52,546 bases of DNA from Bifidobacterium phasiani (GTDB lineage: Bacteria > Actinomycetota > Actinomycetes > Actinomycetales > Bifidobacteriaceae): the NCBI RefSeq assembly GCF_019331775.1, contig NZ_JAHBBD010000020.1:1-52546 (forward strand), in the 5' to 3' direction. The notes under the pieces were generated by a model. It searched no databases, was not told where the DNA came from, and saw only the letters and a program-made list of their open reading frames with translations. Made by a program: the position numbers and the translations under genes. Below, in pieces: positions 8,073-16,500 of this stretch. Within the stretch, counting starts at the first letter, position 1, and every line of letters begins with the position of its first letter.

Positions 8073-9824
8073 CTATCGATCCGTGGCGATGGCATCATCG
8101 GTGTTGGCGGACGATGCGCGCAGATACTTTCTGTGCTTGCTGGAGGGCGGGGCAGTGGCGACGGCCAGATTGCGCACGATAAGCATGCGGAGAACCCTGC
8201 GGACCGTTGATATGCCTTTGCCGCTGCGAGTCACGATGGCATGGACGTCGAGAGGTGTCTCTGTCGACAGGGAGGCGAGCACGATTTGCTCGGTGTTTGA
8301 AAGTTTGTCGGTCGTCGGTTTGTCGTCGGCGATGCCGGTCTGGGGCGTCGTGACGGCGTACTCGTCGGGGCCCGTCGGCGTGATGATGCCGCGTGTCGCA
8401 AGCCGTTCCATGATGTGCCGTATGTCATCGGAGTCGATGCGCAGCGAGGCGTGAAGCTGCTGAACGGTCATGGTGGAGGTTTGGCGCAGTGGCATCAGTA
8501 TGGACTGTTCCTGATTGGTCAGCGTCGTGCCGATTCCGGTCAGCCACCGTTTGTTGTCCTGGTATTCTGCGCCGTATCGGTTCAGCACCACCGTGAAACG
8601 GTCCGGCTTGGCGACGAACTTCGGCGCGTCGAGCGCTCGTGACCGCATCTGTTGGATGACCAGGGGGATGCCGGTGCCGCCTCCTTCTACGGTGACCAGG
8701 CCTTGGGATCCGTATGGGATTTCGTGCATGAGCCGGACCAGCGTTTCGTTGCGGCAGCGTGAGATGCCGTCGGTGATATTGTCGACGGTCACGCCGCCCC
8801 ATAATCCGCCTGGATTGGAGACCTCCACCCGATCGGGGTAGATGTCGACGCAGATGGATGTTCCGACGAATCGCGCGTCGTATTCGCGGTGGATGACTGC
8901 GTTGGCGATGACCTCGCGCAGCACCTCACGTGGTATTTCGGCGTCGGTCTGTGCTCCTGAGCCCACGACGAATGTTGTGGAACGCAGGTTGCGCGCCGTG
9001 GCCTCGACCGCCTGGTTGATGGCTTCGGGCATGTTGCCGTCGCAGATCGTGCGGTCGATGAAGCGCGGCCCCGCCGGGGCGGATTTTTCGGTTTCCGGAT
9101 AGGCGGCGACGTCGATGACCAAGTTGGGGAAGTATTGCTGTGGATATTGCCCGGCGGCCAGCAGCCCTGCAAGGAGGATGTTGCCCTGTTTGTCGGTGAT
9201 GTTGAGGCGCGCCAGGCGCTCCTGCCGTGTGGTGGTTCCGCGCAGCGCCTTGGAGTCCTTATGTATGTCGAGCAGGTGTTCGACGGCGTCGTCATTGAGG
9301 TCGGTCAGGTTGGTCTCGGGAACGATCTCGCGGTCGGCGCGGCTTGGCACCATGGCGTTTTGCAGCTCGAACACCTCGGTCCGGGAGAGACGGATGTCCT
9401 TGTCGTCCGCGCGGCGGTATCCGCCGTCGCTGGGGCCTTTGGCTGTGATGTAGCAGGGCTTGCGGTCGGCTGGGTTTTCGTTGATATCGACGGCGAGGAA
9501 CGGCTTGCCGTTGGCCTGGCATCTGGAGATGCGGTAGGTCGGCGGGTTGGTCAGCCTGATTCCTTGCGGATTGCCGTCGCCGATGCCGTCCATGAACTGG
9601 TTGATGACTCGATCGGCGTCGAATCCGTCGATGGGGCGGAAACCGTCTTGTTCGCTGATGCCCAGCAGCATGGTTCCGCCGGATGTGTTCGCGAAGGCGC
9701 TGACGCTTTCCCAGACGCTGGCTCCGATGCTGGTGGTGCATGACTTGGCTTCGAACTTGCCGTCGTCCGACCCCTGGCTTCGCAGGCGTTCGAGAACCGG
9801 TTTGATGGTGTCATCCGTCCACAT
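8073..9824 (-). CDS. AlbA_2 / HATPase_c_4 transcriptional regulator-like protein
   Basis: A 583-residue protein; ATG at 9824 with GGAGG upstream. Residues about 15-140 form an AlbA_2 (Schlafen-type) domain: EAKSC, then AFANTSGGTMLLGISE. Residues about 290-420 match the HATPase_c_4 domain, with REVIANAVIHREY (N-box-like) and EVSNPGGLWGG (G-box-like). The C-terminus carries winged-helix-like segments (LSNTEQIVLASLSTETPLDVHAIVTRSGKGISTVRR in overlapping pieces). Such proteins are usually annotated as ATP-binding putative transcriptional regulators, and their biochemical role is poorly known. Its upstream region holds a dense array of CAGTG half-sites, including a perfect 26-bp inverted repeat next to the start, which suggests autoregulation. 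No partner gene such as a toxin or nuclease is adjacent. Confidence 0.8.
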   Translation of the reverse strand: MWTDDTIKPVLERLRSQGSDDGKFEAKSCTTSIGASVWESVSAFANTSGGTMLLGISEQDGFRPIDGFDADRVINQFMDGIGDGNPQGIRLTNPPTYRISRCQANGKPFLAVDINENPADRKPCYITAKGPSDGGYRRADDKDIRLSRTEVFELQNAMVPSRADREIVPETNLTDLNDDAVEHLLDIHKDSKALRGTTTRQERLARLNITDKQGNILLAGLLAAGQYPQQYFPNLVIDVAAYPETEKSAPAGPRFIDRTICDGNMPEAINQAVEATARNLRSTTFVVGSGAQTDAEIPREVLREVIANAVIHREYDARFVGTSICVDIYPDRVEVSNPGGLWGGVTVDNITDGISRCRNETLVRLMHEIPYGSQGLVTVEGGGTGIPLVIQQMRSRALDAPKFVAKPDRFTVVLNRYGAEYQDNKRWLTGIGTTLTNQEQSILMPLRQTSTMTVQQLHASLRIDSDDIRHIMERLATRGIITPTGPDEYAVTTPQTGIADDKPTTDKLSNTEQIVLASLSTETPLDVHAIVTRSGKGISTVRRVLRMLIVRNLAVATAPPSSKHRKYLRASSANTDDAIATDR

Positions 9825-9840
9825 GGCACTGTCCTCCGCG

Positions 9841-9897
9841 TCACTGTCACGTCAGTGTTACACTGACAGTATCAGTGTAACACTGACGTGACAGTGA
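9841..9897. repeat. Perfect 26-bp inverted repeat in the AlbA_2 gene leader
   Basis: The arms at 9841-9866 and 9872-9897 are exact reverse complements around the loop CAGTA. Each arm contains its own 15-bp palindrome (TCAGTGTTACACTGA and TCAGTGTAACACTGA). It begins 17 bp upstream of the AlbA_2 start, so it can act as a DNA operator and also fold as an mRNA hairpin just before the GGAGG site. Confidence 0.85.
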
Positions 9898-10018
9898 TGT
9901 TCCACTGATGATTGATGGTGCGACGTTAATCGTTGATATTCCGCGGATATTCACTGTTTCGTCAGTGGTGCTCAGTGTGCCACTGATTTGTCAGTGATGG
10001 GTCAGTGACATTCCACTG
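9841..10018. promoter_or_regulatory. Helically phased CAGTG operator array
   Basis: Fourteen CAGTG/CACTG pentamers occur in 178 bp, starting at 9842, 9853, 9861, 9873, 9881, 9892, 9903, then 9952, 9963, 9973, 9981, 9992, 10003 and 10014. Steps are mostly 11 bp (8 within palindromic pairs), about one DNA turn. They form two clusters of seven separated by a 49-bp step. A fifteenth copy is at 9827. The most likely ligand is the divergent AlbA_2 protein. The rest of the gap to 10285 holds only GC-rich sequence with short GTCGCC repeats. Confidence 0.7.
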
Positions 10019-10285
10019 TGAATCGCTGATAATCGCTGGCGATCGCCGACCGGTCATTGGCGGTCGTTGATGGGCGTTAACACCCGCTGATGCCCGCCGA
10101 TGCCCCGCTGGCGCACGCCGCTGCTGTCGGCGTCGCCATCGTCGCCGCAGCCGTCGCCATCGTCGCCGCGTCCGCCGCACCCTCGTCGCCTCCGCCACCG
10201 CAAAGCCCCCCACGTGTGTTGCCCGCCCGCCTGATGCCACAATGGAATCATCGCCGGAACACCCCTACCCAGGAGCAGAACAAGC

Positions 10286-11836
10286 ATGAGCAGCGCATTC
10301 GAGCCGTCCGCCACCGCCGCAACCCCCGACCTCGCGTCCATCGCCTTCGCCGTCGAAGGCCCGGCCTACACCAGCGAGACCGAAACCCATGTCGCCCATC
10401 GCCCGCGGTCGCTGTACCTCATCGACCACGCCGGCGTGATCGCGGCCGTCCTGACGCCCGACGACCCGGACTACACCGCCGTGCGCGCCGACATGGCCCG
10501 ACTGAGCCGCCTGACCACCCTCGCGGACGGCCAGGTCCTGCTCCCCGGGTTCTGCGACCTGCACCTGCACGCCCCGCAGTGGGCGCAGGCCGGCGCCGCG
10601 CTCGACGAGCCGCTCGAACGCTGGCTCGGACGCTACACGTTCCCGACCGAGGCACGGTTCGCGGACCTCGCCTACGCCGACCGCGCGCATCGCCATCTGG
10701 TCGACGCGACGCTCGCCCGCGGCACCACCAGCGTGCTCTACTACGACACGATCGACCGCGCCGCCGCCGTCAACCTCGCGCAGGTCTGCGCCGAACGCGG
10801 GCAGCGCGGCTTCGTCGGCAAGGTCGTGATGGACGACCCGGATGCGAACCCCGACTACTACCGCGAGACCGCCGAGCAGGCGATCGAGCGGACCGAACGC
10901 TTCATCGGCGAGGTGCGTGCGCTCGCGGACGAGGCCGGGCGCACCGGACACGCCGGGGCGTCGCCCGCTGCGGCGACCGGCGCGACCGATGTCGATGGCG
11001 GTGGCGTTCGCGGCGCGGGTGCGCAGACCGCCGCATCCGCCCCGGACGGCCGCGCCGCGCTCGACCCGGCCCCGCCGATCGTCCAGCCGGTGATCACCCC
11101 GCGCTTCATCCCCAGCTGCACCGACGCCGCGCTCGAAGGGCTCGGCGCGCTCGCCGCGAAGTACCGCTGCTTCACACAGTCGCACTGCTCGGAAAGCGAC
11201 TGGGAGCACGCCACCGTCCGCGAACGCTACGGCCGCAGCGACACCGAGGCGCTGGACATGTTCGGCCTGCTCACCGACCGCACGGTCATGCACCACTGCG
11301 TCTACCTGTCCGGGTCGGACGCCGACCTGTTCGCGCGGCGCGGCGCGGCGGTCGCGCACTGCCCGCTGTCGAACGTGTACTTCGCGAACGCGGTCGCGCC
11401 GATCCGCCGGTACCGCGGCCAGGGGGTGACGGTCGGCCTGGGCACGGACATCTCCGGAGGCTACGATCCGAGCGTCCACGCGATGGTCCGGCTGGCGGCG
11501 ATCGTGTCGCGCAACCTCGCGTCCGGCGTCGACGCGCGGCTGGGGGCGGGGGAGCGCGGCGGCGTGCCCGAGGCGCTGATGACGCTCGACCAGGCGTTCT
11601 ACCTGGCGACGGTCGGCGGCGCCGAGGCGCTGAACATCCGCGCCGGGCGGCTCGAACCCGGCTATGCGTGGGACGTGCAGCTGGTCGACGTGCATGCGCC
11701 GGGCAACGACCTGCCGGTGTTCGAGTCGGACGAGGATCCGGCGATCACGTTCCAGAAGATCATGAACCTGTCGACGCCGGCGAACATCCGGGCCGTGTGG
11801 GTGCAGGGGCGCCTGGCGCACGGCTCGCTCGACTGA
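10286..11836 (+). CDS. guaD: Guanine deaminase (amidohydrolase family)
   Basis: A 516-residue metal-dependent amidohydrolase; ATG preceded by AGGAG. Motifs in order: FCDLHLHAPQWAQAG (metal-binding HxH near residue 92, with the PQ typical of guanine deaminases), YYDTI, QSHCSESDWEH, MHHCVYLSG and GLGTDISGGYDPSVHAM (catalytic Asp). The enzyme hydrolyses guanine to xanthine and ammonia in purine salvage. A low-complexity Ala/Gly stretch (about residues 222-265) is inserted between catalytic motifs and is absent from typical family members. It stands alone, with no xanthine transporter or oxidase nearby. The preceding CAGTG array may affect it, but that is speculative. A 30-bp perfect palindrome follows the stop. 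Confidence 0.88.
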   Translation: MSSAFEPSATAATPDLASIAFAVEGPAYTSETETHVAHRPRSLYLIDHAGVIAAVLTPDDPDYTAVRADMARLSRLTTLADGQVLLPGFCDLHLHAPQWAQAGAALDEPLERWLGRYTFPTEARFADLAYADRAHRHLVDATLARGTTSVLYYDTIDRAAAVNLAQVCAERGQRGFVGKVVMDDPDANPDYYRETAEQAIERTERFIGEVRALADEAGRTGHAGASPAAATGATDVDGGGVRGAGAQTAASAPDGRAALDPAPPIVQPVITPRFIPSCTDAALEGLGALAAKYRCFTQSHCSESDWEHATVRERYGRSDTEALDMFGLLTDRTVMHHCVYLSGSDADLFARRGAAVAHCPLSNVYFANAVAPIRRYRGQGVTVGLGTDISGGYDPSVHAMVRLAAIVSRNLASGVDARLGAGERGGVPEALMTLDQAFYLATVGGAEALNIRAGRLEPGYAWDVQLVDVHAPGNDLPVFESDEDPAITFQKIMNLSTPANIRAVWVQGRLAHGSLD

Positions 11837-11855
11837 GCGGCGGGCGCGGCATGTA

Positions 11856-11885
11856 CGGCGCCGTGTCCGCGCGGACACGGCGCCG
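11856..11885 (+). terminator. 30-bp perfect palindrome after guaD
   Basis: CGGCGCCGTGTCCGC is followed directly by its exact reverse complement, 20 bp after the guaD stop. As RNA it forms a very stable stem with almost no loop. No T run follows, so the terminator role rests on position and stability. It could also be a DNA-binding site. Confidence 0.55.
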
Positions 11886-12084
11886 ATACCCGTTGTATTG
11901 ATTAAGGGGGATGGATGGCTGCATGGCCGTGTCTGGCAAGGCCATGCTGATGGCGCATGAAGGGGGTGTGTACGTTGCGTGAAGGGGGTTGATTCGTTTT
12001 TGGGTTACAGCAGGTTTTCTTGTCTATTATTCGTGGCATCGCGTACTTGATGACGTGAAGGCGGTGGTGACGTTGCCCGAGGAC

Positions 12085-12879
12085 ATGACAAGAGCCGAAG
12101 CGATGACCCGACGGCTGATCCATGCCTTCTGGCGGGGCGACGACCGCTGGATCCAGTCCGTCGCCGGCGAGGGGTTCACCGGCGTCGGCGCGATGCGCGA
12201 CCGGCTCATGGTCGGCATCGACGAGGTGACGGCCTCGATGGAGGATCTGCCGCATGTGCTGATCACGCACGAGGAATACCGGGAGGTCGCGCAGGACGGC
12301 GGCATGGCCGTGGTGGTCGGGCGGTACGCGGTCCGCACGGATCTGCGCGAGCGTCTGGCCTTCGCCGACGTGCGGCGGATCACGGCGGTCTGGCACTGGG
12401 TCGACGGCGGGCTGAAACTGCAGCATGTGCATGCGTCGAACGCCGGACGACCGGCGGCGGGCGACGGGCGGTCCCCGATGCGCATGGCCGGCGAGGCGTA
12501 CCGCTATCTGAAGGTGCTGGTGTCGCAGGGCGACCGGAAGGACGCCCGGCAGGTGCGTGACGCCGAGGGGCGCGTCCACCTGCTGACGCTGGCCGACATC
12601 GTATATCTTGAGGCGAAGGGGCAGAGCGCGATGGTGCACGGCACGTCGGGCGAATTCCGCGTGCATGACACGTTGGGCGGGACGTGCGCGAAGCTGGGGC
12701 TCGACGAGGAGCATGGGTTCGTGCGCGTGCACCGAAGTTTCACGGTAAACATGCTGTACGTCGTGTCGGTCGGCGACGAGCTGCTGCTGTCCACCGGCAC
12801 GACGGTTCCTGTGCCGCGTCGGCGGGCCGCCGCGTTGCGCCGTTATCTCGCCGAGCTGCGGGCGGACGACGCCGGGTGA
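12085..12879 (+). CDS. SnoaL-like / LytTR DNA-binding regulator
   Basis: About 264 residues from ATG 12085. The frame stays open upstream to TTG 11989, and a possible -10 (TATTAT, 12024-12029) favours a start after about 12036; GTG 12049 and TTG 12073 are alternatives. The N-terminal half (MTRRLIHAFWRGDDRWIQS through HWVDGGLKLQHVHAS) resembles a SnoaL/NTF2-type domain. The C-terminal half is a LytTR DNA-binding domain (LADIVYLEAKGQ, then GFVRVHRSFTVNM). LytTR regulators commonly control surface and adhesin genes, and here the giant adhesin is the next gene on the same strand. There is no receiver domain or histidine kinase, so any signal would act through the SnoaL-like domain. The regulatory link is inferred. 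Confidence 0.75.
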   Translation: MTRAEAMTRRLIHAFWRGDDRWIQSVAGEGFTGVGAMRDRLMVGIDEVTASMEDLPHVLITHEEYREVAQDGGMAVVVGRYAVRTDLRERLAFADVRRITAVWHWVDGGLKLQHVHASNAGRPAAGDGRSPMRMAGEAYRYLKVLVSQGDRKDARQVRDAEGRVHLLTLADIVYLEAKGQSAMVHGTSGEFRVHDTLGGTCAKLGLDEEHGFVRVHRSFTVNMLYVVSVGDELLLSTGTTVPVPRRRAAALRRYLAELRADDAG

Positions 12880-13525
12880 CGTCCGACGGTGGTCGGCGGC
12901 GTTCCGGTGGCGTCTCGTGCGGCGTTTCGTGCGGCGGTACCGGATGCGTCGTGCGCATGGTGCGTGTCTGTGGTGCCGATCACGCCGGGTGCTTCGGTCG
13001 TGCCGTGCGCATGGTGCGTGTCTGTGGTGCCGGTCGTGCCGGATGCGTCGGTCATGCCGGGCACATTGTGTGCGTCGGCGGAGCCGGTTGTGCCGGATGT
13101 GTCGGACGCGCGGTGACGTGGGGTTCGTCGATGGGTGCGCGGCTTCCGGCGGTGCGTCGGCGGCGTCTCGCTCGACGGCGTAGGCGGCGTGACGGTGTGC
13201 GGCGGCGTGGTGCGTGGTCACCGGGCCGACGTCGATGTCCGTCGCGGCAGAGTGGCGTCCGGTGGCGGGGCGCGCGGCGTCCGGCGGCAGGTCGCCAAGG
13301 CCTTGCCGGAGTGGTGCGGTGGCATGTGACGGGGGTTTGTGATGGGGTGATCGCACCGCGTGTGGGAAGTCCGAATAATGGACGGGGAATGCTGCCATTC
13401 ATTCGTTTCTTCGATTCATTCATTCGCCGTTGTGTGAGAAAACCGCGACCTGGAACGAGAGCATTAAGGGGGGTTCTTTAATATTGCACGTTGCTCAGTG
13501 TCGCTTTGTGGAGAAGGAGCATGCA
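12880..13525. other. Gap between LytTR regulator and adhesin
   Basis: This 646-bp gap has no convincing gene. It contains 54-bp tandem repeats (12951-13086), then GC-rich sequence (13087-13370), then an AT-richer adhesin leader (about 13370-13525) with a G6 run near 13470, TTTAATATTG, and AAGGAG at 13513-13518. I could not identify an unambiguous promoter or LytTR direct repeats. Confidence 0.5.
12951..13086. repeat. 54-bp tandem repeat (2.5 copies)
   Basis: The 28-mer that starts GTGCGCATGGTGCGTGTCTG occurs identically at 12951-12978 and 13005-13032, period 54 bp. A degenerate third copy starts near 13059 and contains GCACATTGTGT (13061-13071). An open frame runs through it but lacks a ribosome site, so I treat it as a minisatellite. 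Confidence 0.7.
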
Positions 13526-16500
13526 ATGGCGTCGATAACCGGTCAACACCGGCGGAAGGGATTCGCCGGAGGCCTGCATATCGTGGTCGCGTTCGTCATC
13601 GCGCTGGCGATGGTCGTGTCCGGCGCGGTGACGTCGGTGGCGCAGGCCGCGATCGCCGACTACACCGTGCAGGGCGTGTCGCCGCGCGGCACGACGATCA
13701 ACGTGTTCGATTATTGGATCGATTCGCGTGACGCGAATGATCAGGGCAACCCGAGCAACTGGCAGAATCGCGGCATCAATGCGGGTCATGCGCTGAAGTT
13801 CGGCCAGGGCATGGGCACGACCGAAGATGAGAACGTGGTCAATAGCACCACCGTGAATCATTGGACCGGTGACGCCGCGCCGCGCCAAGGCATCGTGTCC
13901 GCCGAACTGGGCGAGGACGGCTATCCGGCGCTGAGCGGTGTCGGCCAGGGGAATCAATCCATCGGCACCGAGTCGCTGGCGTATCTGTTCAACAGTTCGT
14001 CGGGCGATGGCAAGGCCGCGTACACGGATGTGGACGGTCTGCTGCAGGTGGACGGCCAGGGTTATTACTACTACAACAGTCAGCGGAACTTCGCCGAGTT
14101 CGACGATGATGGCAGCGGCAGCGGATCGTTCACGCTGTACAACACCTGGGGCGTCACCGCCGCCGGCAGTTCGCCCAACGGTCAGTTCTTCCCGTTCAAC
14201 ACCGGAGCCCAGGTGTTCGATGAGGCGAACGGGGAGCTCGACCGGAAAGGCACCAAGTCGACGGACTCGGTGGTCAACCATTATTTCGGTCTGTCGATGT
14301 CGACGCGGTTCGTGCAGCAGTACGGCGGGCATACCGATGAAGAGCGGGATACGCCGGTGACGTACAACTTCTCCGGTGACGACGATGTGTGGGTGTTCAT
14401 CGACGGCGTGCTGGTCGGCGATCTGGGCGGCATCCACGACAAGACGTCGCTGGAGATCAACTTCGCCACGGGCCGCGTGTACGTGTACGCCGACGCGAAC
14501 AACAACAACCAGTACGACCAGGGCGAAACCGTGTACAACGGCAGCAACGGCAACGGCCAGACCCTGGCCGACATCATGACGGCGGCCGGCGTGACGAGCG
14601 GTCTGGATGGCGATACGCTGGCCGACGACACGTACCACACGCTGGATTTCTTCTATCTCGAGCGCGGCAACACGGATTCGAACATGTCGTTGAAGTACAA
14701 CCTGGTGAACATCCCGGAGTCGGGCGTGCTCAAGGTCGACCAGAGCGGCCGGACCATCGAGGGTGTGGGCTTCGAGCTATATCCGACTGGTGCCGATTAC
14801 GCCGTGGATGAGAACGGGGCGTATTACACGGGTTCGACGGATGCGAACGGCGAACTGGTGTTCACCACGACCGAGGGGTCGGGCGACGGTAGTCCGATGC
14901 CGGTTACGCTGGAGCAGCTGGAGGCCATCAGCTCGTACTGGGTGTTGCGGGAGACCGATGTGCCCGAGGGGTACCGGAACCCGGGCGACATCCAGCTGCG
15001 CTTCGAGGATGGCGTGTTGTTGTCGAGCAATGCGTGGTCGACGGGCGCGTGGTCGCAGCCGCACGTGACCGCGACGGCGACCGACACCGTGTACAAGTAC
15101 GGTGACGACAGCACGTTCTTCGAGGACAGCTCCGGCACGATGTTCGCGGTGGTCCTGCAGAAGCAGGACGACGGCAGCTGGGCCCCGGTGTCGGGCGACG
15201 CGATGAGCGGCTGGACCGTGGGCGCGAGCCTGAACGACGATACCGAGATTTCCGAGTCGCTACTGGCTGCGGCGAAGGCAGATCCGTACCCGTTTGTGCT
15301 GGGTTCGGGCGGCGCGTACGAGGTGGACATCGAGGACCTGCCGGGCGACATCACGACCTACGCGTACATGCTCCGGCAGAACGGCGGCGACGCGAACGCC
15401 GCGAAGTACACGGTCGCCTACTACCGCACGGGCGCGGACTCGCTCGCCGGCGCGACGGCCGGCAACACGGTGCGTCTGGACCCGGACCACGGCGACAACG
15501 GCGGTTTCGACCGTGTGTTCTCGGTGACGTTGAACGTCGCGAACATCAAGAACGAACTGTCCCTGGTCAAGACCGACGCCGAGTCCGGCGAACCGATCGA
15601 AGGCGTGACGTTCAAGCTTTACCAGGATGCGGACGGCGACGGCGTGCCCGACGTGTCCGGTGGGGGAGCCGGAGCCGAACCCATCAGCACGCTGGCCACC
15701 GACAGTAACGGCACGCTGCAGGTCTACAGCGATGCGGACGCGCAGATCCTCGCGAACGGCCGGTACGTGCTGGTGGAGACCGCGCCCGACGGGTACGTGG
15801 ACGAACACACGACGATCCGGATCGTGGTGGACAATTCCGGCGTGTACGCGGACGCGGGCAATGCGAATGACAACGTGACTGTGGAGACGAGCGTCGGCTC
15901 GCTGGTGGCGGGCATGCGCGGCTTCGCCGCGGACGACGACGTGGACGCGACCCTGCATGATGTGCAGGCGCAGCCGCAGACCGCCACCAACCTTCCCTCG
16001 TTGGAAGCGCAGGCGTCGTGGGGGAATGTTGACGGCACCGCAGCCATCCACTACCACTACGATTCCGCTTCCGGTCTGGCCTATCAGCCGACCGACGAGA
16101 GCGTCGTCAGCTACACGGCCCTCTCCGGCTGGTCGCGTTTGGACATCACGCAGTGCACCGACGAGCACGACGAGGACAGCGGCGCGCTGGGCGAGGCCGG
16201 CAACAAGCAGGATTTGGAAGGTCAGAGCCTGAACGCCCTGTTCACCGGCGCCGTGACCATCCACGTGACCAACCGCAAGGACCGCACGCCGGCCACGCTG
16301 GGCGGCGACACCGCCCTGCTGGTCCAGAAGACCGTGACCGGCGCGAACACCGACGTCGACTTCGCGTTCTCGCTGACGCTGAAGTCGGGCGACCCCGAAG
16401 CCGTGTTCAAGGGCGATGCCGCCACGGCCGCGGCCGGCAACGTCAACGACCGGTTCGGCGACGGCATGTCCGTGACGATGGCCGACCCGTGGGCCGCCGG

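Noticed and set aside
7986..8210. Short frame starting MPHLMQMGVC, with similar peptides near 29355 and 29816
   Set aside because: The shared peptide is translated from the arms of the 166-bp palindromic element, so it is a repeat and not a small protein family.
12889..13116. 75-residue Cys/Val-rich open frame
   Set aside because: It is a translation of the 54-bp minisatellite, with no ribosome site and no family resemblance.
13466..13471. G6 run before the adhesin as a phase-variation tract
   Set aside because: Six bases is too short to be persuasive, and it lies in the leader, where I could not place a promoter.
11971..13500. LytTR direct-repeat sites (ACGTTGC near 11971 and 13488)
   Set aside because: Neither matches the LytTR half-site consensus well and no second half lies at the expected spacing.
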